From Roseiarcus sp963835215 (GTDB taxonomy: Bacteria; Pseudomonadota; Alphaproteobacteria; Rhizobiales; Beijerinckiaceae): a DNA stretch of 64,000 bases. Within the stretch, counting starts at the first letter, position 1, and every line of letters starts with the position of its first letter. Location of the stretch: assembly GCA_963835215.1 (NCBI GenBank), contig CAWIES010000002.1, forward strand, positions 186,001-250,000, read 5' to 3'. Below, one piece after another: positions 38,405 through 46,900 of the stretch. A program made the translations under genes and the position numbers. The notes beneath the pieces were generated by a model that saw only the letters and a list, made by a program, of their open reading frames with translations, made no database searches and was not told where the DNA came from.

Positions 38405-38983
38405 TTAGGTATTCGACTCCGTATTTCTAGAACGACAGTTCTGCCCATAAAATCGCAAATACCTAATAGTTTGAAACAGAGACTCAGAACCGAATAAAAC
38501 CATAGCCAAAATCGAAAACGTTATCATAAAAGAATTCCATGATGAATTATAGTCCGGGTTGAGAATCGCGGATCGATAGCCTCTTTTAAAATCAGTGGCG
38601 TAGAAGCAAATGTAAAACATCCATACAAAAAGGCCAAACAAAGCTAAAAAAACATTAATTGGCACCAAAATTTTTGAATTGTACACGATCTCAAGAATCC
38701 CCCTTACAATGAAATAGGCTACGGCGATAATTGTTCCTGCAGAAACCGCCATTGTAAAGGAATCTACATAAGCTTCTGGCAACCCAAACCCGACCATCTC
38801 TTTCGTAAACTCAATATTATTTGGCCAAACCGGAAGAAATAACACGCAAGCACCATGAGAAATCAGGCCCGCGGCGACAGCCTTCGGAACAATGACGCAA
38901 ATGCTTGCCGTCGCACACTCGGCAGATATTAAATACTTTAATACCCAGGGAGAGGGCGAATTTCCAGAAGTTGTATTTGACAA
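38405..38983 (-). CDS. Unknown four-helix membrane protein of the AT-rich module
   Basis: A 192-residue protein with unbroken frame and four hydrophobic segments near residues 26-50, 72-95, 103-128 and 150-170 ('NVFLALFGLFVWMFYICFYA' is the third). No motif that I recognise. The start is TTG 38983, supported by 'agagg' six bases before it. It is the first gene of a two-gene minus-strand unit with the secreted protein at 37604-38367. Base composition is roughly 40% GC against more than 65% for the rest of the window, and the unit is bracketed by palindromic elements A and B, so it was probably acquired. Confidence 0.62.
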   Translation of the reverse strand: MSNTTSGNSPSPWVLKYLISAECATASICVIVPKAVAAGLISHGACVLFLPVWPNNIEFTKEMVGFGLPEAYVDSFTMAVSAGTIIAVAYFIVRGILEIVYNSKILVPINVFLALFGLFVWMFYICFYATDFKRGYRSAILNPDYNSSWNSFMITFSILAMVLFGSESLFQTIRYLRFYGQNCRSRNTESNT

Positions 38984-39207
38984 TTGCGCCTCTGATTAGA
39001 TTTTGAGATTTTAAATTATCTTTTTGGATCACTATACAGTCAGCCTAATCCATCGCCTCCGGTGGCCCTTCCCCGAAAGTCCGTCTATGGGTCGTCGAGA
39101 ATCCGGCGTCAATTCGTGGCCGCGCGACCCCCGCGGAGTTTGTAACGCGCCATGATCGCGCGGTGCACTATGGGGCGCCAGGACGCCGCGCGCCCCTTAG
39201 CCACTCA

Positions 39208-39381
39208 CCGACCCACCGCGCCATCGACCTCATGGAGACTGAACCTTCCGCAGCCGAAGTCCTGTCAAGGAGCGGAGCCCGCCTGCGGCGGCGCGCCGGA
39301 CGGCGCGTCCTTGACAGGACTTCGGCTGCGGAAAAAAGCGCTTCCATGAGGTCGACGGCGCTCTCTGCCGAGCGTTTTCGT
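39208..39381. repeat. Long palindromic element, copy B
   Basis: Core 39218-39361, nearly identical to copy A at 37274-37445 and in the same orientation. Left arm 'gcgccatcgacctcatgg' and 'cagccgaagtcctgtcaagg'; right arm 'ccttgacaggacttcggctg' and 'ccatgaggtcgacggcgc'. The arms pair over about 50 bases with a small asymmetric bulge. The gene-free stretch 38984-39577 holds this element and otherwise no feature I can identify; 39382-39560 is ordinary GC-rich sequence. Confidence 0.75.
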
Positions 39382-39577
39382 ATAGGCGCGCGCGCGGGAG
39401 ACGAGGGGGTCGCAATTGGACGCCCGGGGCAGTGGGGCGGCCTCCGCGCCCGCTTCTTGAAGGCCCCGATCGATGCTGGGCGGAGCGGAGGCGCTCCACT
39501 TGCGCCAAGCGCGCTGCCTTCGCGCCGGAACTTTCGTTTCGTGGTCGCGTTTCAAAAGCGCGACACAGGAGCCGGAC

Positions 39578-39772
39578 ATGACGCGCAATCGGCCGCCCTC
39601 GCATGAGGAGGGACAGCGGATGAACCTCGACACGCACGAGCGGGAAGGCAAGCAGCCTTACGCGCTCGAGCAGGAGGATTACGCCGAGGGTCCAGCCCGG
39701 CCGCCCCAGGAGAAGACGGGCCCGGCGAAGACGGACGAGACGTCGAAGCGCAAGCAGGGGCGCGCGCGCTAG
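39578..39772 (+). CDS. Small hydrophilic hypothetical protein
   Basis: A 64-residue, very hydrophilic, Glu/Lys/Arg/Pro-rich protein ('EGKQPYALEQEDYAEGPARP') without hydrophobic core, probably disordered. The start ATG 39578 has 'aggag' eight bases upstream; an internal ATG at 39620 also follows a purine-rich 'gaggaggga'. An upstream in-frame ATG at 39473 would run through sequence that does not look coding. I recognise no family. Short length makes the call tentative. Confidence 0.45.
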   Translation: MTRNRPPSHEEGQRMNLDTHEREGKQPYALEQEDYAEGPARPPQEKTGPAKTDETSKRKQGRAR

Positions 39773-40046
39773 CGATCCCGATCGCGAAGGTTTCGGACGG
39801 GCGGCGAGGCGCCAGCGTGAATCGTTGCATCCTGTGGCGCGAGTTCGTTGAGCCGGCGTTCCTTTGTGAGGCGGGCGCGGAGGCCCGCCCCACTTGCCAG
39901 CCCGCCCCGCCAAAACACCCCTCACCAATTGACTTGCCCCCCCGTTCCATAGACACTCCGCCGCTCGACCCTTCCCCGGCGGACACCGGGCGAGGGGTCG
40001 TGTCGTCTCAACCCCTTTTTGTTTTCACCAACGCAGGAGAGAGCCC

Positions 40047-40587
40047 ATTCGTCGTCCCATGAAGTCGACCGCGGCGCCGGAGAAGGGCGGGCCGCGCGTC
40101 AATCGCGACATCCGCGCCGTCCAAGTCCAACTGATCGACGCCGAAGGGCAGAACCGCGGCGTCCTCAATCTCGCCGATGCGCAGCAATTGGCTGACGAAG
40201 CCGGGCTCGATCTGGTCGAGATCGTCCCCACCGCCACGCCCGCCGGTCTGCAAGATCCTCGACTTCGGCAAGTTCCGCTTCCTCGAGCAGAAGAAGTCGG
40301 CCGAAGCGCGCAAGCGCCAGAAGATCGTCGAGATCAAGGAAATCAAGCTGCGTCCCGGCATCGACGACCACGACTATGAGGTCAAGATGCGCTCGGTGAA
40401 GCGCTTCTTCGAGGAAGGCGACAAGGTCAAGGTGACCCTGCGTTTCCGCGGCCGCGAAATGGCCCACACCGACATCGGCTACAAGCTGCTGCAGCGGGTG
40501 AAGACCGAGACCGCGCCGATCGCCAAGGTCGAGGCCGAGCCGCTGATGGAAGGCCGTCAGATGGTGATGGTGCTCGCGCCGCGTTAA
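40047..40587 (+). CDS. infC: Translation initiation factor IF-3, with ATT start codon (frame broken near 40240)
   Basis: Joined across one frame break, a 179-residue IF-3 that keeps 30S subunits apart from 50S and checks the start codon. N-terminal block 'GPRVNRDIRAVQVQLIDAEG' and 'EAGLDLVEIVPTATP', then in the next frame 'CKILDFGKFRFLEQKKSAEA', 'IKLRPGIDDHDYEVKMRSVK' and 'AEPLMEGRQMVMVLAP'. The start is best read as ATT 40047: 'ggagaga' precedes it by about five bases and the first residues then read I-R-R-P, as in other alphaproteobacterial IF-3. ATG 40059 would leave the ribosome site 18 bases away. A rare ATT start is the known basis of IF-3 autoregulation. The break is one added base in 40239-40246. 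Confidence 0.93.
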
Positions 40588-40621
40588 GCACGCCGGCGAA
40601 TCGGTCTCCGATCAAAATCCC

Positions 40622-40636
40622 TTGAACGAACGTTCA
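40622..40636. promoter_or_regulatory. Operator-like sequence sharing the TetR core GAACGTTC
   Basis: 'ttgaacgaacgttca' contains the palindrome gaacgttc (40628-40635), which is also the centre of both half-palindromes in the TetR operator at 42075-42118. It lies 81 bases before the MFS gene start and 35 bases after infC. This suggests that the TetR protein encoded at 42127 may also act here; a chance match of 8-10 bases is possible. Confidence 0.4.
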
Positions 40637-40670
40637 CAAGACTTGCCGCCGCGCCTCGCGCGGCGGTAGG

Positions 40671-40692
40671 AAAGGCCCCGCGCGGCCTTTTT
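40671..40692 (+). terminator. Rho-independent terminator after infC (or attenuator before the MFS gene)
   Basis: The stem aaaggcc/ggccttt with a six-base loop is followed directly by further T residues ('ggccttttt'). A second strong hairpin without T-tract, ccgccgcgc/gcgcggcgg, lies just before it (40646-40666). The end of the T-tract is only 24 bases from the GTG of the MFS gene, so a promoter for that gene downstream of the terminator has almost no room. Confidence 0.75.
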
Positions 40693-40716
40693 GCGCATTC
40701 CAACGAGATAATTTCC

Positions 40717-41958
40717 GTGACAATAGCCGAAAACGCCGCCGGTTTGGGCGTCGCCAACCCCGATTCGCGCACAACCGCCGCAACCAGCGTCACCGCCTTC
40801 GGCATCCTGTTCGCCGCCAGCGGCGCACATATGCTCAACGACATGATGCAGTCGCTCGCCCCGGCGCTCTATCCGGTGTTTCGCGACGAGTACGCGCTGA
40901 CCTTCTTCCAGACCGGCATCATCACCTTCACCTTCCAGCTCACCGCTTCGCTGCTGCAGCCGATCATCGGCCTCGTCATCGACCGGCGCCCGGCGCCCTT
41001 TGCGTTGCCGGCGGCGATGGTGTTCACGCTGATCGGGCTGGTGGCGCTCGCCTATTCCTTCTCCTATCCGACCCTGCTCGCCTCGGTGGCGCTGATCGGC
41101 GTCGGCAGCGCGGTGTTCCATCCCGAAGCTTCGCGCGCCGCGCGCGCCGCTTCGGGCGGGCGCTATGGCCTGGCGCAGAGCCTGTTTCAGGTCGGCGGCA
41201 ATTTCGGCCAGTCGCTCGGACCGCTGATGGCGGCCTTCATCGTCGTGCCGTTCGGCCAGCGCTCGGTGCTCGCCTTCACCGTCCTCGCCTTCGCCGCGAT
41301 CGTGATCCTGACCCACATCGCCCGCTGGCACGTCGCGCATCGCGCCAAGCGCAAGGCGACGGCGGCGGCGGCGACGGCGCGCGCGCCCGCAGCCGCGCGC
41401 CCGGTCGTCGTGCTGTCGATCGCGATCCTGGTGGTGCTGGTGTTCTCGAAGGTGTTCTACCTCGCCAGCCTGCAGAGCTATTACACGTTCTATCTCATCC
41501 AGACGTTCGGCGTTTCGGTGCAGGCCTCGCAGGTGCTGCTGTTCGTGTTCCTCGCCGCGGTCGCGGCCGGCACTTACGCGGGCGGCCCGCTCGGCGACCG
41601 TTACGGACGCAAGTTCGTCATCTGGCTGTCGATCCTCGGCGTGTTGCCGTTCACCCTCGCCCTGCCCCATCTCGGGCTCCTGGGCACGGCGATCGACACG
41701 GTCTGCATCGGCCTGGTGCTGTCCTCGGCCTTTTCGGCGATCGTCGTCTATGCGCAGGAGTTGATGCCGGGCAATGTCGGCGCGGTGGCCGGCCTGTTCT
41801 TCGGGCTGTCCTTCGGTCTCGGCGGCATCGGCGCGGCGGCGCTCGGCTTTCTCGCCGACAAGACGAGCCTCAGCTTCGTCTATTCGGTGTGCGGCTATCT
41901 GCCGGCGATTGGGCTGCTGACGTACTTCCTGCCGGACTTGCGCGCCAAAAAGGCGTGA
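40717..41958 (+). CDS. MFS transporter, fosmidomycin-resistance (Fsr) type
   Basis: A 413-residue 12-helix inner-membrane drug:proton antiporter. The N-terminal segment 'ASGAHMLNDMMQSLAPALYP' is characteristic of Fsr-type proteins, as is 'GVGSAVFHPEASRAAR'; 'GPLGDRYGRKFVIW' is the MFS loop between helices. Likely substrates are small toxic compounds such as fosmidomycin or solvents, not provable here. The start is GTG 40717. Hairpins and a GAACGTTC operator-like sequence lie in its leader. It is followed by a TetR-RND operon, so this is an efflux neighbourhood. Confidence 0.85.
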   Translation: MTIAENAAGLGVANPDSRTTAATSVTAFGILFAASGAHMLNDMMQSLAPALYPVFRDEYALTFFQTGIITFTFQLTASLLQPIIGLVIDRRPAPFALPAAMVFTLIGLVALAYSFSYPTLLASVALIGVGSAVFHPEASRAARAASGGRYGLAQSLFQVGGNFGQSLGPLMAAFIVVPFGQRSVLAFTVLAFAAIVILTHIARWHVAHRAKRKATAAAATARAPAAARPVVVLSIAILVVLVFSKVFYLASLQSYYTFYLIQTFGVSVQASQVLLFVFLAAVAAGTYAGGPLGDRYGRKFVIWLSILGVLPFTLALPHLGLLGTAIDTVCIGLVLSSAFSAIVVYAQELMPGNVGAVAGLFFGLSFGLGGIGAAALGFLADKTSLSFVYSVCGYLPAIGLLTYFLPDLRAKKA

Positions 41959-41972
41959 GGGCTGACCAACCT

Positions 41973-42000
41973 CGTCATTGCGAGCAGAGCGAAGCAATGA
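41973..42000. repeat. Short dispersed repeat 'cgtcattgcgagc...gaagcaatga'
   Basis: An imperfect palindrome (cattgc/gcaatg arms) of a kind seen scattered between genes in many proteobacterial genomes. It sits just after the MFS gene stop and 75 bases before the TetR operator. A fragment of it ('cgtcattgcgac') recurs near 49878. Confidence 0.5.
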
Positions 42001-42074
42001 CCCTGGCGCCGCGCCGCCGGGAGCGCGTCGCCTCGCGCCGGTCCGCGGACACATTCTTGCCGCATTTGACCCTC

Positions 42075-42118
42075 ACTGAGAATGAACGTTCATTTTGGAA
42101 TGAACGTTCATTCTCAGT
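42075..42118. promoter_or_regulatory. TetR operator, 44-base perfect inverted repeat
   Basis: Two 20-base arms (42075-42094 and 42099-42118) are exact inverse complements around the spacer ttgg. Each arm itself contains the palindrome 'aatgaacgttcatt', so the region holds two full operator sites side by side. It ends eight bases before the tetR start, so a bound repressor would block the operon's promoter or its ribosome access. Two dimers probably bind, as at QacR-type operators. Confidence 0.85.
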
Positions 42119-42126
42119 AGGAACTC

Positions 42127-42792
42127 ATGCCGTCCGCTCCAATTTCCGAACGTCCATCGATTGATCTGTCCGCACACGAGCGACCCGCCCCCGAGGGCGA
42201 CCGGCGCGAACTGATCGCGGCCGCTGCCGAGCGCGCTTTTGTGCGCCACGGCTTCCACGCCGCCACGATGCAGCAGGTGGCGGAGGAGGCCGGCATGAGC
42301 GCGGGCAATCTCTATCGCTACTTCCCCTCGAAGGAGGCGCTGGTCGAAGGGATCTGCGCCATCGACCAGCGCGAGCGCATCGCCGCCTTCAAGGCGCTGG
42401 CCGCCAGCGACGACATTCTCGGCGTTCTCGGCATGATGCTCGCCGAGCACGTGCTGAACAAGCCGCGCCACAAGATGCTGATGATCCTCGAGATCGGCGC
42501 CGAGGCGGCGCGCAATCCGCGCATCTCGGCGATGAGCCAGGCGATCGACGCCGAGGTCGTCCAGGGCCTTGCCGGCCTCATCGACGCCGCCAAGGCGAGC
42601 GGCCAGGCGATCGCCGCGCTCGATTCTCGCCTTGCGGCCGAGCTCATGTTCACCTTCGTCGGCGGCCTGATGCGCCGCCGCGCGCTGGAGACCGATTTCG
42701 ACGTCGCCGGCGCCACGGCGATGACCATGGGCCTGTTCCGCGCGCTGTTCGCCGGCGCGATTTCCCTCTCCCCCGAGCCGGAGCCCCGCTGA
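42127..42792 (+). CDS. TetR/AcrR-family repressor of the RND efflux operon
   Basis: A 221-residue regulator. The N-terminal helix-turn-helix is clear: 'ELIAAAAERAFVRHGFHAAT', 'MQQVAEEAGMSAGNLYRYFP' and 'SKEALVEGI' (residues 28-80), followed by a helical ligand domain ending in 'ATAMTMGLFRALFAGAISLS'. A leading 25-residue tail is unusual but common in this class. The 44-base operator just upstream implies autorepression of tetR and the two efflux genes behind it. Its stop overlaps the next ATG (TGATG). Confidence 0.92.
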   Translation: MPSAPISERPSIDLSAHERPAPEGDRRELIAAAAERAFVRHGFHAATMQQVAEEAGMSAGNLYRYFPSKEALVEGICAIDQRERIAAFKALAASDDILGVLGMMLAEHVLNKPRHKMLMILEIGAEAARNPRISAMSQAIDAEVVQGLAGLIDAAKASGQAIAALDSRLAAELMFTFVGGLMRRRALETDFDVAGATAMTMGLFRALFAGAISLSPEPEPR

Positions 42793-43967
42793 TGGGTCGC
42801 ATCCTCACGTCGTCGCTCGGCGCCGCCGGGTTCGCAGTCTTTGTCATCGCCGCAGCGCAAGCGGCCGAGGCGCCGCGCGTCGTCGCGCCGCCGACTGTCA
42901 GCGTCGTCGCCGCCATCGACCGACCCTTCGTCGACCGGCTGTTTGTTTCCGGCACGCTGGTCGCGCGCGAAGAAGCTGAGGTCGCGGCGCAGATCGACGG
43001 GCTGACCATCGTCGAGCTCGACGCCGAGGAGGGCGACGTCGTCGCCGCCGGCCAGGTGCTGGCGCGGCTCGACCGCAGCCAGATCGACGCCCAGATCGCC
43101 CAGAACGATGCAGCGACCGCGCGCGCGGACGCCGCGATCGCGCAGGCCAAGAGCGCGATCGACCAGGCGCAGGCGCAGCTCGGCTTCGCCCACGACGACT
43201 ACGACCGCGCCGCCAAGCTCGGCCCGCAGATCATGGCCGCGGCGACGATCGAGCAGCGCGAGACCGCGCTGCGCACCGCCGAGGCCCAGCTCGCCGCCGC
43301 GCAACACGCGCTCGCCGTCGCCGAGGCCGACCGCAAGAGCCGCGATGGCGAACGGCGCGAACTCGAAGTGCGCCTCGCCCGCACCGACGTGAAGGCCCCG
43401 GTCGCGGGCATCGTCAGCGAGCGCAACGCGCGGGCCGGCGCCGCCGCGGCGATCGCCGGCGCGCCACTGTTCCGCATCATCAAGGATGGCGCGATCGACC
43501 TCGAGGCCGAAGCTCCCGAACAGGCCCTGCCTCGGCTCGCCGTCGGCATGAGCGCGAGCCTGACCCTGCCCGGCCTTGCCGAGCCGGTCACCGGCACGGT
43601 GCGGCTGATCGGCGCCGAGGTCGACAAGGCGAGCCGCACCGGCAAGGTGCGCATCGCGCTCGATCCCAAAGCGCCCGCCCATGTCGGCGGCTTCGCCTCG
43701 GCCGAGATTGTCGTTGCGCGCAGCCAGGGCGTCGGCGTGCCGGCAAGCGCGGTCGAGCGCGACGCCGCCGGCGCGCGCACGCTGATCGTGCGCGACGGCG
43801 TCGTCGAGCTGCGCAAGGTCACGCTCGGCGTGACGGAAGGCGATGCGCTCGAGATCGCCAGCGGGGTTGCGCCCGGCGAGACGGTGGTCGCGCGCGCGGC
43901 CGCTTTCCTGCGCCCCGGCGACCGGGTGCGCGCCGTGCCGGCAGTGGCGGAGGGAGCGAATCCATGA
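42792..43967 (+). CDS. RND efflux periplasmic adaptor (membrane fusion protein)
   Basis: A 391-residue adaptor with signal peptide ('LGAAGFAVFVIAAAQAAEAP'), lipoyl halves ('EAEVAAQIDGLTIVELDAEE' and 'TDVKAPVAGIVSERNARAG'), a long alpha-hairpin rich in Ala/Gln between them, and beta-barrel and membrane-proximal domains. It links the inner-membrane RND pump to an outer-membrane channel, which is not encoded here. It overlaps tetR by one base and the pump gene by four bases (ATGA). Confidence 0.92.
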   Translation: MGRILTSSLGAAGFAVFVIAAAQAAEAPRVVAPPTVSVVAAIDRPFVDRLFVSGTLVAREEAEVAAQIDGLTIVELDAEEGDVVAAGQVLARLDRSQIDAQIAQNDAATARADAAIAQAKSAIDQAQAQLGFAHDDYDRAAKLGPQIMAAATIEQRETALRTAEAQLAAAQHALAVAEADRKSRDGERRELEVRLARTDVKAPVAGIVSERNARAGAAAAIAGAPLFRIIKDGAIDLEAEAPEQALPRLAVGMSASLTLPGLAEPVTGTVRLIGAEVDKASRTGKVRIALDPKAPAHVGGFASAEIVVARSQGVGVPASAVERDAAGARTLIVRDGVVELRKVTLGVTEGDALEIASGVAPGETVVARAAAFLRPGDRVRAVPAVAEGANP

Positions 43968-46900
43968 GGCTCAATGTCTCGGCCTGGTCGATCCGTCGGC
44001 CGATCCCCGCCACGGTCGCCTTCATCATTCTGACGCTGCTCGGCGTCGTCGCCTTTCGTCAGATGGCGGTGACCAAGTTCCCCAACATCGATATTCCGAT
44101 TGTCCAGATCACCATCACGCAGTCGGGCGCGGCGCCGTCCGAACTCGAATCGCAGGTGACCAAGAAGGTCGAGGACGCTGTCTCAAACGTCAACGGCGTC
44201 TGGCACATGATCTCGACCGTCACCGACGGCTCGTCGGTGACGGTGGTGCAGTTCAACGTCGGCTCGGTCGACGTCGACCACGCGCTCAACGACGTCAAAG
44301 ACCAGATCGCCAAAATCCGCTCCGACCTGCCGCGCACGATCGACGAGCCGATCGTCAGCCGCATCGACGCCGAGGGCCTGCCGATCGTCACCTACGCCGC
44401 CGCCGCGCCGGGCATGACCGCCGAGCAGCTCTCCTGGTTCGTCGACGACGTCGTGGCGCGCGATCTGCAAGGCATCAAGGGCGTCGGCGAAGTCCGGCGC
44501 TTTGGCGGCGTCGATCGCGAAATCCGCGTCGCGCTCGACCCCGACAAGCTGCTGGCGCTCGGCGTCACCGCGGCGATGGTCAACGACCAGGTGCGCGCCG
44601 ACAACATCGATCTTGGCGGCGGGCGCGCCGAACTCTCCGGCCAGGAGCAGGCGATCCGCACACTGGCGGGCGCACACAGTGTCTCGGAACTTGCCGCGAC
44701 GCCGATCGCGCTGCCGGGCGGGCGCCGCGTGCGGCTCGACGAGCTCGCGAGCGTCACCGACGGCGCCGCCGAGCCGCGCACCTTCGCCCGCCTGTTCGAC
44801 GAGCCGATCGTTTCCTTCGGCATTACCCGCGCCAAGGGCGCGAGCGACGTCGCGGTCGATAAGTTGATCGCGGCAAGGCTCGACCGTATCCAGGCGAGCC
44901 ACCCGGAAGTCGCGTTCACCAAGGTCGACACCCAGGTCGACAACGAGCTCGGCAATTATTCTTCGACCATGGAGACGCTGATCGAGGGCGCGCTGCTGGC
45001 GGTGGTGGTCGTGCTGGTCTTCTTGCGCGACCTCCGCGCCACCCTTGTCACCGCGGTCGCGCTGCCACTGTCGATCCTGCCGACCTTCTGGGCGATGAGC
45101 GCAATCGGCTTCTCGCTCAATCTCGTCAGCCTGCTGGCGATCACGCTGGTCACCGGCATTCTGGTCGACGACGCAATCGTCGAGATCGAGAACATCGTGC
45201 GCCATATGCGGATGGGCAAGTCGGCCTATCGCGCCGCGTTGGAGGCGGCCGACGAGATCGGCCTCGCGGTCATCGCGATTTCGCTGACCATCGTCGCGAT
45301 CTTCTCCCCGGTCAGTTTCATGAGCGGCATCGCCGGCCAGTATTTCCGCCAATTCGGCCTGACGGTCGCCATCGCCGTCGTCTTCTCGCTGATGGTGGCG
45401 CGCTTCGTGACGCCGGTCGTCGCCGCCTATTTCCTTCGCGCGCACGACGAGCCGGTCCATCGCGAAGGCGCGATCATGCGCGCCTACACGACGCTGGTGC
45501 GCGCCTCCGTGCGCCATCGCTGGATCACCCTGGCGGCGGGCGCGATGATCTTCGTCGCCTCGCTGGCGGCGACCAAGCTGTTGCCCTCCGGCTTCCTGCC
45601 GGCCGACGACCAGGCGCGCGCGCTGCTCGCGCTCGAACTGCCGCCGGGCTCACGGCTCGACGACACCGATCGCGTCACCCGCCGCATCTCCGATCAGCTC
45701 CAGACGATGCCGGAGGTGCGCTCGGTGCTGATCTATGGCGGCGAGATTCTCGGCGCCGGCGCCGAGCCGCGCAAGGCGACCTTCGTCATCAATTTCGTCA
45801 ACAAGTCCGAGCGCGCCGCGAGCCAAAAGGATTTGCAGGCGCGCATCGGCGCGATGCTCTCTTCGACCCCCGATGTGCGCTTCTGGTTCGTCAAGGACAA
45901 CGGCCAGCGCGACGTGTCGCTGATCGTCGCCGGGCCCGACATCAAGGCGATCAACGACACCGCCAATCAGCTTGCCAGTGAGATGCGCTCGATCCCCTCG
46001 ATCGAAAACCCGATCTCGACCGCCGAGCTTGACCGGCCCGAATTGCGGATCGTGCCCAAGCGCCAGCTCGCCGCCGACCTCGGCGTTTCGTCGGAGGCGC
46101 TCTCGGAGACGATCCGCGTCGCCACGCTCGGCGACATCGACGCCAATCTCGCCAAGTTCGACGCCGGCGACCGCCTGGTGCCGATCCGCGTCGAACTCGA
46201 CCAGAGCGCGCGCGGCGATGTCGGCCGCTTGCAGGACCTCAGGGTCGGCACGAGCGCTGGCGGCGCCGCGCCGCTCTCCGTGCTCGCCGATTTCGTCATC
46301 GACCACGGCCCGACCGCTATCAACCGCTACGACCGCACGCGGCGCGTCACCATCGAGGGCGACCTTGCGGGCGACGCCGCGCTCGGCGACGCGGTGTCGG
46401 CGATCAAGGCGCTGCCTGCCGCGCAGCATCTGCCGCCCGGCGTCGAGATCCGCGAGACCGGCGACGTCGAAGTGATGACCGAGGTGTTCCAGTCCTTCGC
46501 CGAGGCGATCGGCGCTGGCGTGCTGATGGTCTACGCGCTGCTGGTGCTGCTGTTTGGCAGTTTCCTCCAGCCGATCACCATTCTCGTCTCGCTGCCGCTG
46601 TCGGTTGGCGGCGCGATCGGCGCGCTGCTGCTGACCCACAAGGCGATCTCGATGCCGGTCGTCATCGGCATTCTGATGCTGATGGGCATCGTCACCAAGA
46701 ACGCGATCATGCTGGTCGATTTCGCGCTCGAGGAGATGAGCCGCGGCTCGCCGCGCCTCGAAGCGCTGGTCGAAGCGGGACGCAAGCGCGCGCAGCCGAT
46801 CATCATGACGACCATCGCGATGGCGGCGGGCATGTTCCCTTCGGCTCTGGGCCTTGGCGATGGCGGCGGCTTCCGCTCGCCGATGGCGATTGCGGTGATG

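Noticed and set aside
37282..39361. Palindromes A and B as integron attC sites
   Set aside because: No integrase gene, no R-box core GTTRRRY at the ends, and the arms are too perfectly paired; a MITE-like element fits better.
39230..39928. A 232-residue minus-strand open frame across palindrome B and the small gene at 39578
   Set aside because: Formed largely by the palindrome itself and by antisense of a gene with a good ribosome site; amino-acid composition is not protein-like.
40612..42054. A 480-residue open frame opposite the Fsr-type transporter
   Set aside because: Antisense shadow of a well-supported MFS gene; it would also cover the terminator and operator region.
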